Positions 16,687 to 23,931 of a stretch of 64,000 nt of DNA are shown here, piece after piece. The position numbers were made by a program, and so were the translations under genes. Each line of letters starts with the position of its first letter. Position 1 is the first letter of the stretch. This DNA is from DASQPR01 sp035713725 (lineage in GTDB: Bacteria; Actinomycetota; Actinomycetes; Mycobacteriales; Micromonosporaceae): contig DASTMZ010000008.1 of NCBI GenBank assembly GCA_035713725.1, forward strand, positions 1-64,000, given 5' to 3'. The notes below the pieces were generated by a model. That model saw nothing but the letters and a program-made list of their open reading frames with translations, was not told the origin of the DNA and searched no databases.

Positions 16687-17573
16687 CCGATCCGAACGAG
16701 TGGACGGACGCGGTCGCCGGCACGCCGGAGGACCGACCGGTGCCGACCGGCGAGCCGACCGCGGCCGACGTCGCCGGGTACGTCCCGCACGCACCGGATC
16801 CCGACGCGTTGCTCGAGGTGGACGACGTGACGTTGCGCTTTGGCGGCGTCGTGGCGCTCGATGCCGTGTCGTTCAGCCTGCGTCGTGGCGAGATCTTCGG
16901 CCTCATCGGACCCAACGGCGCCGGCAAGACCACCTGCTTCAACGCAATGACCGGCGTCTACCGACCGACGATTGGCGAGATTCGGTTCAACGGACAGGTC
17001 ATCACCGGCAAGAAGAAGCACCAGATCACGCACATGGGCATCGCGCGTACGTTCCAGAACATCCGGCTCTTCCCGGAGATGACCGCGATCGAGAATGTGA
17101 TGGTCGGCGCGGACGCGCACCACAAGACCAGCGTGCTCGGCGCGCTGTTCCGCGTGCCCCGCTTCTGGCGCGAAGAGCGCGACGGTCATCGGAAGGCGTT
17201 GGAGCTGCTCGACTTCGTGGGCATCGGCGGCCGAGGCAACGTGGTGGCGCGCAACCTCGCCTATGGCGAACAGCGCCGGCTCGAGATCGCGCGCGCCCTC
17301 GCGACGAATCCCACGCTGCTTTGTCTCGACGAGCCCGCGGCCGGCTTCAACCCGATCGAGAAGGACAGCCTGCTGGACCTGATCCGTCGCATCCGGGACA
17401 TCGGGGTAACGATCCTGCTGATCGAGCACGACATGCGACTCGTCATGAACGTCTGCGAACGGATCGTGGTGCTGGAGTTCGGCAAGAAGATCGCCGAGGG
17501 TGTGCCGGCCGAGGTACGCGAGAACCCGCGCGTGATCAACGCCTACCTGGGGGTGCCGGCCGATGCCGCCTGA
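16683..17573 (+). CDS. livG: Branched-chain amino acid ABC transporter ATP-binding protein
   Basis: Cytoplasmic ATPase that powers the LivHM permease, 296 residues. A non-homologous acidic lead of about 40 residues precedes the ABC domain starting LLEVDDVTLRFGG. Walker A is GPNGAGKTT, the signature region is LAYGEQRRLEIARAL (a LivG-type variant of LSGGQ), and Walker B is LLCLDEPAAG. The H-loop histidine is in LIEHDM. The start is the ATG overlapping the livM stop (ATGA). Its last 11 bases overlap livF. Confidence 0.94.
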   Translation: MTDPNEWTDAVAGTPEDRPVPTGEPTAADVAGYVPHAPDPDALLEVDDVTLRFGGVVALDAVSFSLRRGEIFGLIGPNGAGKTTCFNAMTGVYRPTIGEIRFNGQVITGKKKHQITHMGIARTFQNIRLFPEMTAIENVMVGADAHHKTSVLGALFRVPRFWREERDGHRKALELLDFVGIGGRGNVVARNLAYGEQRRLEIARALATNPTLLCLDEPAAGFNPIEKDSLLDLIRRIRDIGVTILLIEHDMRLVMNVCERIVVLEFGKKIAEGVPAEVRENPRVINAYLGVPADAA

Positions 17574-18315
17574 GTCGACAACACCACCGTGGAACACCGG
17601 GGAGAAGCTGCTCGAGATCGACGACATCACGCTGCTCTACGGTCGCATCCAGGCGCTGCACGGCATCAGCCTGGAGGTCAACGCGGGGGAGATCGTGGCG
17701 CTGGTCGGCGCGAACGGCGCCGGCAAGACGACCACCATGCGCGCGGTGTCCGGGTTGCGGCCGATCGCCGCCGGGGCGGTCCGGTTCGAGGGCCGGGACA
17801 TCACGAAGATGCGCGCCGACCTGCGTGTCGCGCTCGGGATCTGCCAGGCGCCCGAGGGCCGTGGCATCTTCCCGGGCATGACCGTGCTGGAGAACCTCGA
17901 GATGGGTGCCTACATCCGCCGGGACGCCGCGGGAATCCGCGCCGATCTCGATCGGGTGTATTCGCTGTTCCCCCGGCTCGCCGAGCGCCAAAAGCAGGCC
18001 AGCGGCACGCTGTCCGGCGGCGAGCAGCAGATGCTCGCGGTCGGGCGGGCCTTGATGAGTCGACCGAAGCTGCTGCTCTTGGACGAACCGTCGATGGGGC
18101 TCGCGCCGATCTTGATCCAGCAGATCTTCTCGATCATCACCGAAATCAACCAGCAAGGCACCACGATCCTGGTCGTCGAACAGAACGCACAGCAGGCGCT
18201 GTCTCGGGCACATCGCGCATACGTGCTGGAAACCGGCCGTATCGTCAAGAGCGGAACCGGTGCCGAATTGCTCCGGGATCCGGCGGTGAAGGACGCCTAC
18301 CTCGGCGTCGCCTGA
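17563..18315 (+). CDS. livF: Branched-chain amino acid ABC transporter ATP-binding protein
   Basis: Second ATPase of the transporter, 250 residues. The ABC domain begins LLEIDDITLLYGRIQALHG. Walker A is GANGAGKTT, the signature is LSGGEQQMLAVGRAL, Walker B is LLLLDEPSMGLAP and the switch region is LVVEQNAQQAL, where Gln replaces the usual H-loop His region layout as is normal for LivF (EQN). It ends livJHMGF. The next gene, encoding a different ABC receptor, starts 113 bp later on the same strand. Confidence 0.94.
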   Translation: MPPESTTPPWNTGEKLLEIDDITLLYGRIQALHGISLEVNAGEIVALVGANGAGKTTTMRAVSGLRPIAAGAVRFEGRDITKMRADLRVALGICQAPEGRGIFPGMTVLENLEMGAYIRRDAAGIRADLDRVYSLFPRLAERQKQASGTLSGGEQQMLAVGRALMSRPKLLLLDEPSMGLAPILIQQIFSIITEINQQGTTILVVEQNAQQALSRAHRAYVLETGRIVKSGTGAELLRDPAVKDAYLGVA

Positions 18316-18428
18316 CGTCCAGCCCGGCACCGGCGGGCGCGCTGACCGTCACGGTCGCACTGGGCGTCGACGACACCGATCAGGCGTCGCGCAGGCCACG
18401 TCAACTCACGACTGAAGGAATGATCCAG

Positions 18429-19331
18429 ATGAAGCTCACTCGGAGTCGGGCGCTGATCAGCGTCGTCGGCACCATCGCCATCGCGGCGTCGTTGGCGGCA
18501 TGTGGCAGTTCGAACAATTCAAATGCGGGTGGCGCGAGCACGCCGACGATCGCGTCGTCGGTTGACCCGTCGCTCGCCGCGAAGGTGCCCGCGGCGATCA
18601 AGTCGAAGGGCACGATCCTCATCGGCACCGACTCGACCTACGCGCCGAGCGAGTTCCTCGCTCCCGATGGCAAGACCGTCGTCGGCTTCGACGTCGACCT
18701 GTTCAACGCGGTCGCGGGCAAACTCGGCCTGAAGACCCAGTGGCAATCGGCCAACTTCTCGGACATCATTCCCGGCGTGACGTCCGGCAAGTACGACATC
18801 GGCGTCTCGTCGTTCACCATCAACGCCGAGCGCATGCAGCAGGTCACCATGGTGTCGTACTTCTCCGCCGGCACGCAGTGGGCGCAGCAGGCCGGTGGCT
18901 CGGTCGACCCGAACAACGCATGCGGCAAGAAGATTGCCGTGCAGACCGGCACGGTGCAGGTGGATGACATCACCGCACGCTCGAAGACCTGCACGACAGC
19001 CGGTAAGCCCGCGATCCACATCGACCAGTACCAGGCGCAGAGCGACGCGACCAATGCCGTCGTCACCGGAAAGGACGACGCCATGCTCGCCGACTCTCCG
19101 GTGTCCGCGTACGCGGTCCAGAAGACCAACGGCCAGCTCGCGCTCCTCGGCACCATTTACGAATCGGCGCCGTACGGCTACGTGTTGCCCAAGAACGAGA
19201 CCGACTTCGGCAGCGCGATCGCAAGCGCCGTGCAGGCGCTCATCGCGGACGGTACGTACAACAAGATCCTCACGAAGTGGGGCGTGCAGGCCGGCGCGAT
19301 CACCAATCCGACGGTAAACCCAACCCAGTGA
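18429..19331 (+). CDS. Amino acid ABC transporter substrate-binding lipoprotein (SBP_bac_3 family)
   Basis: Extracytoplasmic receptor for a polar amino acid, 300 residues. The signal peptide ends in lipobox LAAC at about residue 22 and is followed by a Ser/Asn-rich tether. The SBP_bac_3 fold starts at KGTILIGTDSTYAPSEFL and includes GFDVDLFNAVAGKLGLK and KYDIGVSSFTI. ATG 18429 is preferred over ATG 18420 because AAGGA lies at proper distance only from the later codon. The permease gene follows after 4 bp. Fold and partners are clear, but the exact amino acid is not visible. Confidence 0.9.
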   Translation: MKLTRSRALISVVGTIAIAASLAACGSSNNSNAGGASTPTIASSVDPSLAAKVPAAIKSKGTILIGTDSTYAPSEFLAPDGKTVVGFDVDLFNAVAGKLGLKTQWQSANFSDIIPGVTSGKYDIGVSSFTINAERMQQVTMVSYFSAGTQWAQQAGGSVDPNNACGKKIAVQTGTVQVDDITARSKTCTTAGKPAIHIDQYQAQSDATNAVVTGKDDAMLADSPVSAYAVQKTNGQLALLGTIYESAPYGYVLPKNETDFGSAIASAVQALIADGTYNKILTKWGVQAGAITNPTVNPTQ

Positions 19332-19335
19332 TCTC

Positions 19336-20358
19336 ATGACCGCACCAACCTCGGAACGGGCACGGCCGGAAGCGATCAAGGCCGTGCCCGTTCGGCGCCC
19401 CTGGCGCTGGGTGGCGAGCGTCGTCGTGCTCGTGCTCGTCGCGATGTTCTTCCACATGATCTTCACGAACGATCACTTTGAGTGGAAGTTCATCTTCGTG
19501 AGTTCCGGCGAGGGGCAGCGGGGGGCGATGTTCACGCCGCCGGTGCTCGCTGGCCTCCGCGGCACGATCTACCTGACGATCCTCGCGATGTTGATCGCTG
19601 TCGTGCTCGGCGTGATCCTCGCGATCATGCGACTGTCGCCCGGCCCGATCCTGAAGGGCGCGGCGTTCGTTTACATCTGGTTCTTCCGCGCCGTACCACT
19701 CATCGTGCTCGCCGTGCTCTTCGGCAACGTCGGCATCCTGTGGCGTCGATTCGGTCTGGGGCTACCGTTCGACCAACAGATCGGCAACCTCTTCGGGGTG
19801 CACGACCTGAACGCGAAGTTCTACAGCCACTCGGCGATCGACCTGCTGTCCGGATTCATCGCCGGCATGCTCGCACTCGCGCTCTCCGAGGCCGCCTACA
19901 TGGCAGAGATCGTCCGCGCGGGCATCCTGTCCGTCGACCCGGGTCAGACTGAGGCCGCCGCCGCGCTCGGCCTGTCCCGGCGGCAGACGCTGCGCCGCAT
20001 CGTGTTGCCACAGGCGATGCGCGTCATCGTGCCGCCGACCGGCAACGAGACCATCGCGATGGTCAAAAACACCTCGTTGGTGGCGTACGTTCCGGTGAGC
20101 ACGGAACTGTTCTTCCAGCTCCAGGCGATCGGCCACCGTACGTTCCAGGTGTTCCCCGTGCTGGTGGCGGCAGTAATCTGGTACCTGATCATTTGTACGA
20201 TCCTGATGATCGCGCAGTATTACGTCGAGCGGTACTTCTCCCGCGGGTACGGCCAGAGCGGCCGCGGCCGACTCCACCTGCGCGATATCGCTGTCGAAAG
20301 CACCGGCCGAATCAGCGTGAAGCCGGCCGACGACACGGGCTCCGGAGGCAACACGTGA
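19336..20358 (+). CDS. Amino acid ABC transporter permease (HisM/GlnP type)
   Basis: Membrane permease of 340 residues. A basic N-terminal tail precedes a first helix (about 27-45). The BPD_transp_1 domain begins GLRGTIYLTILAMLIAVVLG. The EAA-type ATPase contact loop is visible in EAAAALGLSRRQTLRRIVLPQ and the family motif MVKNTSLVAY is present. There is only one permease gene, so it would act as a homodimer. The stop overlaps the GTG start of the ATPase gene (GTGA). Confidence 0.93.
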   Translation: MTAPTSERARPEAIKAVPVRRPWRWVASVVVLVLVAMFFHMIFTNDHFEWKFIFVSSGEGQRGAMFTPPVLAGLRGTIYLTILAMLIAVVLGVILAIMRLSPGPILKGAAFVYIWFFRAVPLIVLAVLFGNVGILWRRFGLGLPFDQQIGNLFGVHDLNAKFYSHSAIDLLSGFIAGMLALALSEAAYMAEIVRAGILSVDPGQTEAAAALGLSRRQTLRRIVLPQAMRVIVPPTGNETIAMVKNTSLVAYVPVSTELFFQLQAIGHRTFQVFPVLVAAVIWYLIICTILMIAQYYVERYFSRGYGQSGRGRLHLRDIAVESTGRISVKPADDTGSGGNT

Positions 20359-21158
20359 GCGCGTCCGACATGATCGCGATCCCCCCGCCGTCTAGCGACG
20401 GTCTGATGGTCCGCACGGATAACGTACACAAGTCGTTCGGGCACCTCGAGGTGCTGAAGGGCATCGATTTTGAGGTGCGGCCCGGCGAGGTGTCGGTCGT
20501 CGTCGGCCCGTCCGGCTCCGGCAAGTCGACATTCCTGCGATGCATCAACCACCTCGAAAAGATCAACGCCGGCCGCATCTGGGTGGACGGCGACCTGATC
20601 GGCTATCGCGAGCGCGGTGGCCGCCTGCACGAGATGCACGACAAGGACATTGCCTCGCAGCGGCGTGTGATCGGCATGGTGTTTCAGCGCTTTAATCTGT
20701 TCCCCCACATGACCGCGATGGGCAACGTCATGGAAGCCCCGTGCCGTGTGAAGCGGCTGTCCAAGTCGGACGCGCGTGATCGCGCGACTGCGTTGTTGCG
20801 CCGCGTTGGGCTTGCCGACAAGATCGACACCTACCCCGGTCAACTGTCCGGCGGTCAGCAGCAGCGAGTGGCGATCGCGCGGGCACTCGCCATGGATCCG
20901 AAGCTGATGCTCTTCGACGAGCCGACGTCCGCGCTCGACCCCGAGCTGGTCGGCGAGGTGCTGGACGTAATGAAGGACTTGGCTCGCGAGGGCATGACGA
21001 TGATCGTTGTCACCCATGAGATCGGCTTCGCCCGGGAGGTCGGCGAGAAGCTGACGTTCATGGACGACGGCGTAGTGGTGGAGTCCGGCCCGCCGCGCGA
21101 CATCATCTCCAACCCGCAGCACGAGCGCACGAAGGCGTTCCTGTCCAAGGTCCTCTAG
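20355..21158 (+). CDS. Amino acid ABC transporter ATP-binding protein (GlnQ type)
   Basis: ATPase of the polar amino acid transporter, 267 residues. After about 20 extra residues the ABC domain starts VRTDNVHKSFGHLEVLKGI. Walker A is GPSGSGKST, the Q-loop is VFQRFNLFPHMT, the signature is LSGGQQQRVAIARAL, Walker B is LMLFDEPTSALDP and the H-loop is VVTHEIGFA. The GTG start overlaps the permease stop. An 18-bp near-duplication (TCCAAGGTCCTCT twice, 21144-21174) spans the stop codon. Confidence 0.94.
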   Translation: MSASDMIAIPPPSSDGLMVRTDNVHKSFGHLEVLKGIDFEVRPGEVSVVVGPSGSGKSTFLRCINHLEKINAGRIWVDGDLIGYRERGGRLHEMHDKDIASQRRVIGMVFQRFNLFPHMTAMGNVMEAPCRVKRLSKSDARDRATALLRRVGLADKIDTYPGQLSGGQQQRVAIARALAMDPKLMLFDEPTSALDPELVGEVLDVMKDLAREGMTMIVVTHEIGFAREVGEKLTFMDDGVVVESGPPRDIISNPQHERTKAFLSKVL

Positions 21159-21401
21159 CGTTCCAAGGTCCTCTGACCGACGGCGGGACACGGTCGTTGG
21201 CCTGCGTGCCGTGCAGTGTTGTTTGTCTCAGGCGTTCGAGTCTCGCGCCCATGATCCGTTAAAATCGTTCGCGCGGCGGTGGGGCTCGCCGCGTCCGCTT
21301 CTTGCTCCGCGCACCGCGCGACCCGCGGCCGGCAGCGAATCGGACTAACCGCGACGCTTGCGCCAACGGTCCCTGCTGGACCACACGGTAGGAGACCTCG
21401 C

Positions 21402-22079
21402 ATGGACGCCATGCCCGGCCGCCGGATGCGCGCGCGCCAATCGCCCGATGACCGCAACTTGGATGGGCGCACGGTGGATCATCGCAAGCTGGACCGCCGC
21501 AAGCTGGATCATCGGATGCTGGATCACGGCATGCTGGATCACTACACGGTGAGTCCCGGTGGGCTGGATCACCGGCTGCCCACCGACTCGGACGTCGATC
21601 TTCACGTCGAGCGGCAGCGCTCCGAACTGCTGCGCGCTCCGTGGGCGGTGCTCACCGCCATCGCGGTCGGTGGCGCGCTCGGATCACTCGCACGGTATGG
21701 CCTCGCGGTCGCGTTTCCGCCACCGCCGGCCGGCTTTCCGTGGGCGACGTTCGCGGTGAACGTGTCCGGTGGCCTGCTGATCGGGATCCTCATGGTGCTC
21801 GTGACCGACGTGTTCGACGCGCACCCGTTGGTCCGTCCACTGCTCGGGGTCGGCGTGCTCGGCGGCTTCACGACGTTCTCGACCTACGTCGTGGACATCC
21901 AACGCATCGTGAACGCCGGTGCGGCCGGGACCGCGCTCGCATACCTGCTTGGCACGCTCGTCGCTGCGCTCGCCGCGGTCTACCTAGGCATCGCCGTGAC
22001 GCGGCGCGCGCTGCGCGGTCGCCCCTCCGAGGAACCCGACGTCGATTCGTTGCGCGTGGCCGAGGAGGTCCGGTCGTGA
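21402..22079 (+). CDS. crcB: Fluoride efflux channel subunit CrcB/FluC with repeat-bearing N-terminal extension
   Basis: Fluoride-selective channel subunit that relieves fluoride toxicity. Of 225 residues, only about 80-205 form the CrcB core: four helices with GGALGSLARYG, FAVNVSGGLLIG and the pore motif GFTTFSTYV. The first 75 residues are an extension unusual for this family. Residues 16-50 are seven five-residue repeats of the type xLDHR. ATG 21402 follows AGGAGA. The gene overlaps a second crcB by four bases, as expected for a heterodimeric pair with opposite membrane orientation. Confidence 0.9.
   Translation: MDAMPGRRMRARQSPDDRNLDGRTVDHRKLDRRKLDHRMLDHGMLDHYTVSPGGLDHRLPTDSDVDLHVERQRSELLRAPWAVLTAIAVGGALGSLARYGLAVAFPPPPAGFPWATFAVNVSGGLLIGILMVLVTDVFDAHPLVRPLLGVGVLGGFTTFSTYVVDIQRIVNAGAAGTALAYLLGTLVAALAAVYLGIAVTRRALRGRPSEEPDVDSLRVAEEVRS
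21447..21551 (+). repeat. Seven in-frame 15-bp repeats inside crcB
   Basis: Seven units related to GATCATCGCAAGCTG encode the five-residue repeats DRNL/DGRTV/DHRKL/DRRKL/DHRML/DHGML/DHYTV. The period is exactly five codons, so the reading frame is kept. Confidence 0.9.
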
Positions 22080-22450
22080 CGGTGCTGCTCGTCGTGGTCG
22101 GCGCGATCGTGGGTGCGCCCATGCGCTACCTCACCGATCGCGCGGTCCAGGCACGCCACGACTCGGTCTTCCCGTGGGGCACGCTCGCGGTGAACGTAGC
22201 GGGCTCGTTCATCCTCGGGCTGCTGGTCGCCGGTGCGGCAACCCACGGGGTGTCGGCGCACGTCGTCGCATTGGTGGGTATGGGATTCTGCGGCGCATTG
22301 ACTACGTACTCGACGTTCAGCTACGAGACCGTACGGCTGGCGCAGGAGGGCGCGCGGTTCTACGCGGTCGCCAATGTGGTGGCGAGCGTGGTCGCCGGGC
22401 TGGGAGCGGCGTTCTTCGGTGCCGCGGTCGCGCAGGCGATCTGGGGCTGA
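22076..22450 (+). CDS. crcB: Fluoride efflux channel subunit CrcB/FluC (short partner)
   Basis: The second subunit of the fluoride channel, 124 residues, about the usual family length. Four hydrophobic helices carry GAIVGAPMRYLTDR, LAVNVAGSFILGLL and the pore segment GALTTYSTFSYET, in which Thr-Tyr-Ser-Thr-Phe matches the family's polar track and phenylalanine box. The start is GTG 22076, overlapping the upstream crcB stop. Two unequal genes in tandem indicate a heterodimer rather than a dual-topology homodimer. Confidence 0.92.
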   Translation: MTVLLVVVGAIVGAPMRYLTDRAVQARHDSVFPWGTLAVNVAGSFILGLLVAGAATHGVSAHVVALVGMGFCGALTTYSTFSYETVRLAQEGARFYAVANVVASVVAGLGAAFFGAAVAQAIWG

Positions 22451-22528
22451 GACCTATCTGGCCGAACGGCCGGCCGGGTCAGGTGGCCCGACCTCGGGCA
22501 CCCGCGCGTGGCGAGGCATGATGGCACC

Positions 22529-23347
22529 ATGCCGGCCACCGAACCCATCCCGACGCCGCCGATCCCGACACCCAGCGGCGGAGCGGATTTCACGACCGAC
22601 GACTTTCTGGCGCGTGTTCCGGAAGCGCGTGCGCTGAAGCTTCGCGTCGTCGGTATCGAGGACACCGGTACGGCGACCCGCAGCGTCACCTTCGCCAGCG
22701 ACGATCTCACCGGTTTCGGGTACGCGCCAGGGCAGGATCTGATGGTCCTCGTCGACACCAGTGGCGGGCGAATCATCCGCCGCCGCTACACCATCCGGCG
22801 CCTCGACGTCGCGGACAACGTGGTCGAGCTCGTCATGATCACCGACAGCGGTGGTCCCGGTGGCCGATGGGCCCGCGAACTGCGGGTCGGTGACGACGTC
22901 GAGGGGATCGGACCACGTGGCAAGATCACACTGTCCGGCACTGCCGAGTGGCACTTGTTCATCGGAGACGACGTCGCGGTGCCTGCTTTCGGCGCGATGA
23001 TCGAGGCGCTGCCGGCCGGTCGCCGCGCCATCTTGATCGCGGAGGTGGCGAGCGCGGGCGACGAATCCAAGATCGATCCAGCTCGCCCGATCGACCTCGA
23101 CGTGATCTGGCACCACCGCGACGGCCGTGCGCCGGGCGACAGTCGGGCGCTGGTGGCCGCTGCCCGGGACGTGCCGCTGCCGGATGGTCCGGGTCATGGG
23201 TACGTGTTCGGGGAGACGTCGCTCGTCAGCGCCGTTCGCGATGTACTGATCTCGCGCGGACTAACCGCCGATCAGATATCCGCGAAGGCGTACTGGGGGA
23301 AAGGCCGTGCCAACGCCAGCCACGGCGAGCCGTTGAAGGACCGGTGA
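22529..23347 (+). CDS. Siderophore-interacting protein (FAD-binding ferric-siderophore reductase family)
   Basis: Flavoprotein of about 272 residues that in its family reduces ferric siderophores in the cytoplasm. The FAD-binding 9 domain (about 20-135) has the flavin motif RRYTIRR, preceded by the GYAPGQDLMVLVDT strand. The SIP C-terminal domain follows with FIGDDVAVPAFGAMIEALP and ends in AYWGKGRANASHGE, the usual C-terminal motif. The start is uncertain. ATG 22529 fits an AGG upstream, while GTG 22508 would add seven residues. There is no siderophore cluster nearby and no iron box that I can see. Confidence 0.88.
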   Translation: MPATEPIPTPPIPTPSGGADFTTDDFLARVPEARALKLRVVGIEDTGTATRSVTFASDDLTGFGYAPGQDLMVLVDTSGGRIIRRRYTIRRLDVADNVVELVMITDSGGPGGRWARELRVGDDVEGIGPRGKITLSGTAEWHLFIGDDVAVPAFGAMIEALPAGRRAILIAEVASAGDESKIDPARPIDLDVIWHHRDGRAPGDSRALVAAARDVPLPDGPGHGYVFGETSLVSAVRDVLISRGLTADQISAKAYWGKGRANASHGEPLKDR

Positions 23348-23411
23348 CACTGCTTCGCGACATTTGGTCGGTGACATTTGGTCGGTGACATTGCTCCGTG
23401 ACATTGCTTCC
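23344..23411. repeat. Five tandem 13-14-bp repeats after the siderophore-interacting protein gene
   Basis: Five units related to GTGACATTTGGTCG run from the stop codon into the spacer. Periods of 13 and 14 are not multiples of three, in contrast to repeats inside genes. Confidence 0.8.
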
Positions 23412-23436
23412 CGGACGGCGCGACTTGGAGGTTGCC

Positions 23437-23682
23437 ATGCAGGACGGAACGATTCAGCAGCGCATCTCGGACCTGGTCGCCGAGGAGCACACGCTGCGCC
23501 GAGCGATGCAGGACGGCCAGATCAACACCGACACCGAGCATGCGCGGTTGCGCCAGCTCGAGGTCGAACTCGACCAGTGCTGGGACCTGCTGCGCCGTCG
23601 CCGAGCGGCCCGCGACAACCGGGAGAATCCGGACAGTGTCGCGGTACGGCCGGCAAGCGAGGTGGAGGGGTACCGCCAGTAG
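23437..23682 (+). CDS. DUF2630 family protein
   Basis: A small 81-residue protein of unknown function, typical of actinomycetes. The sequence follows the family closely: ISDLVAEEHTLR near the start, a central helix and the hallmark LDQCWDLLRRRRAARD, ending in EVEGYRQ. It is predicted almost wholly helical. ATG 23437 has TTGGAGG upstream. The frame continues upstream to 23398, but that part lies in the repeat region and does not match the family. Confidence 0.9.
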   Translation: MQDGTIQQRISDLVAEEHTLRRAMQDGQINTDTEHARLRQLEVELDQCWDLLRRRRAARDNRENPDSVAVRPASEVEGYRQ

Positions 23683-23886
23683 TGTTCCGCAACGACCGTC
23701 AATGGCGTCCTCGATTGATCATTGTATGACTGTGGTGGGGAGCGTTGGTGGTTGATCGAAAGCGCTGTCGATGATCAGCAGCGTTGCCGTTGATCAATTT
23801 CGCTCGATCCGCTCGCTGTAGTACGCCTGTGGTTGCGGTCACGCCGTAGGCGAACGGGGCGGGGGAACAACGCGGGGTCGCCCGGA

Positions 23887-23907
23887 CTTGAGCGTGAATG
23901 ACTCAAG
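23887..23907. promoter_or_regulatory. HAIR element (HspR-binding inverted repeat) upstream of lon
   Basis: CTTGAGC-N7-ACTCAAG matches the HspR consensus CTTGAGT-N7-ACTCAAG with one mismatch. It ends 24 bp before the lon start codon, so HspR binding would block transcription. This predicts heat-shock control of lon, as known in Streptomyces. Confidence 0.9.
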
Positions 23908-23931
23908 TTCTGACGATCGCTGAGGTGTTCC

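Noticed and set aside
21144..21174. 13-bp direct repeat TCCAAGGTCCTCT around the ATPase stop codon as an attachment site
   Set aside because: There is no integrase or tRNA gene nearby and the two copies are only 18 bp apart; better seen as another short tandem duplication.
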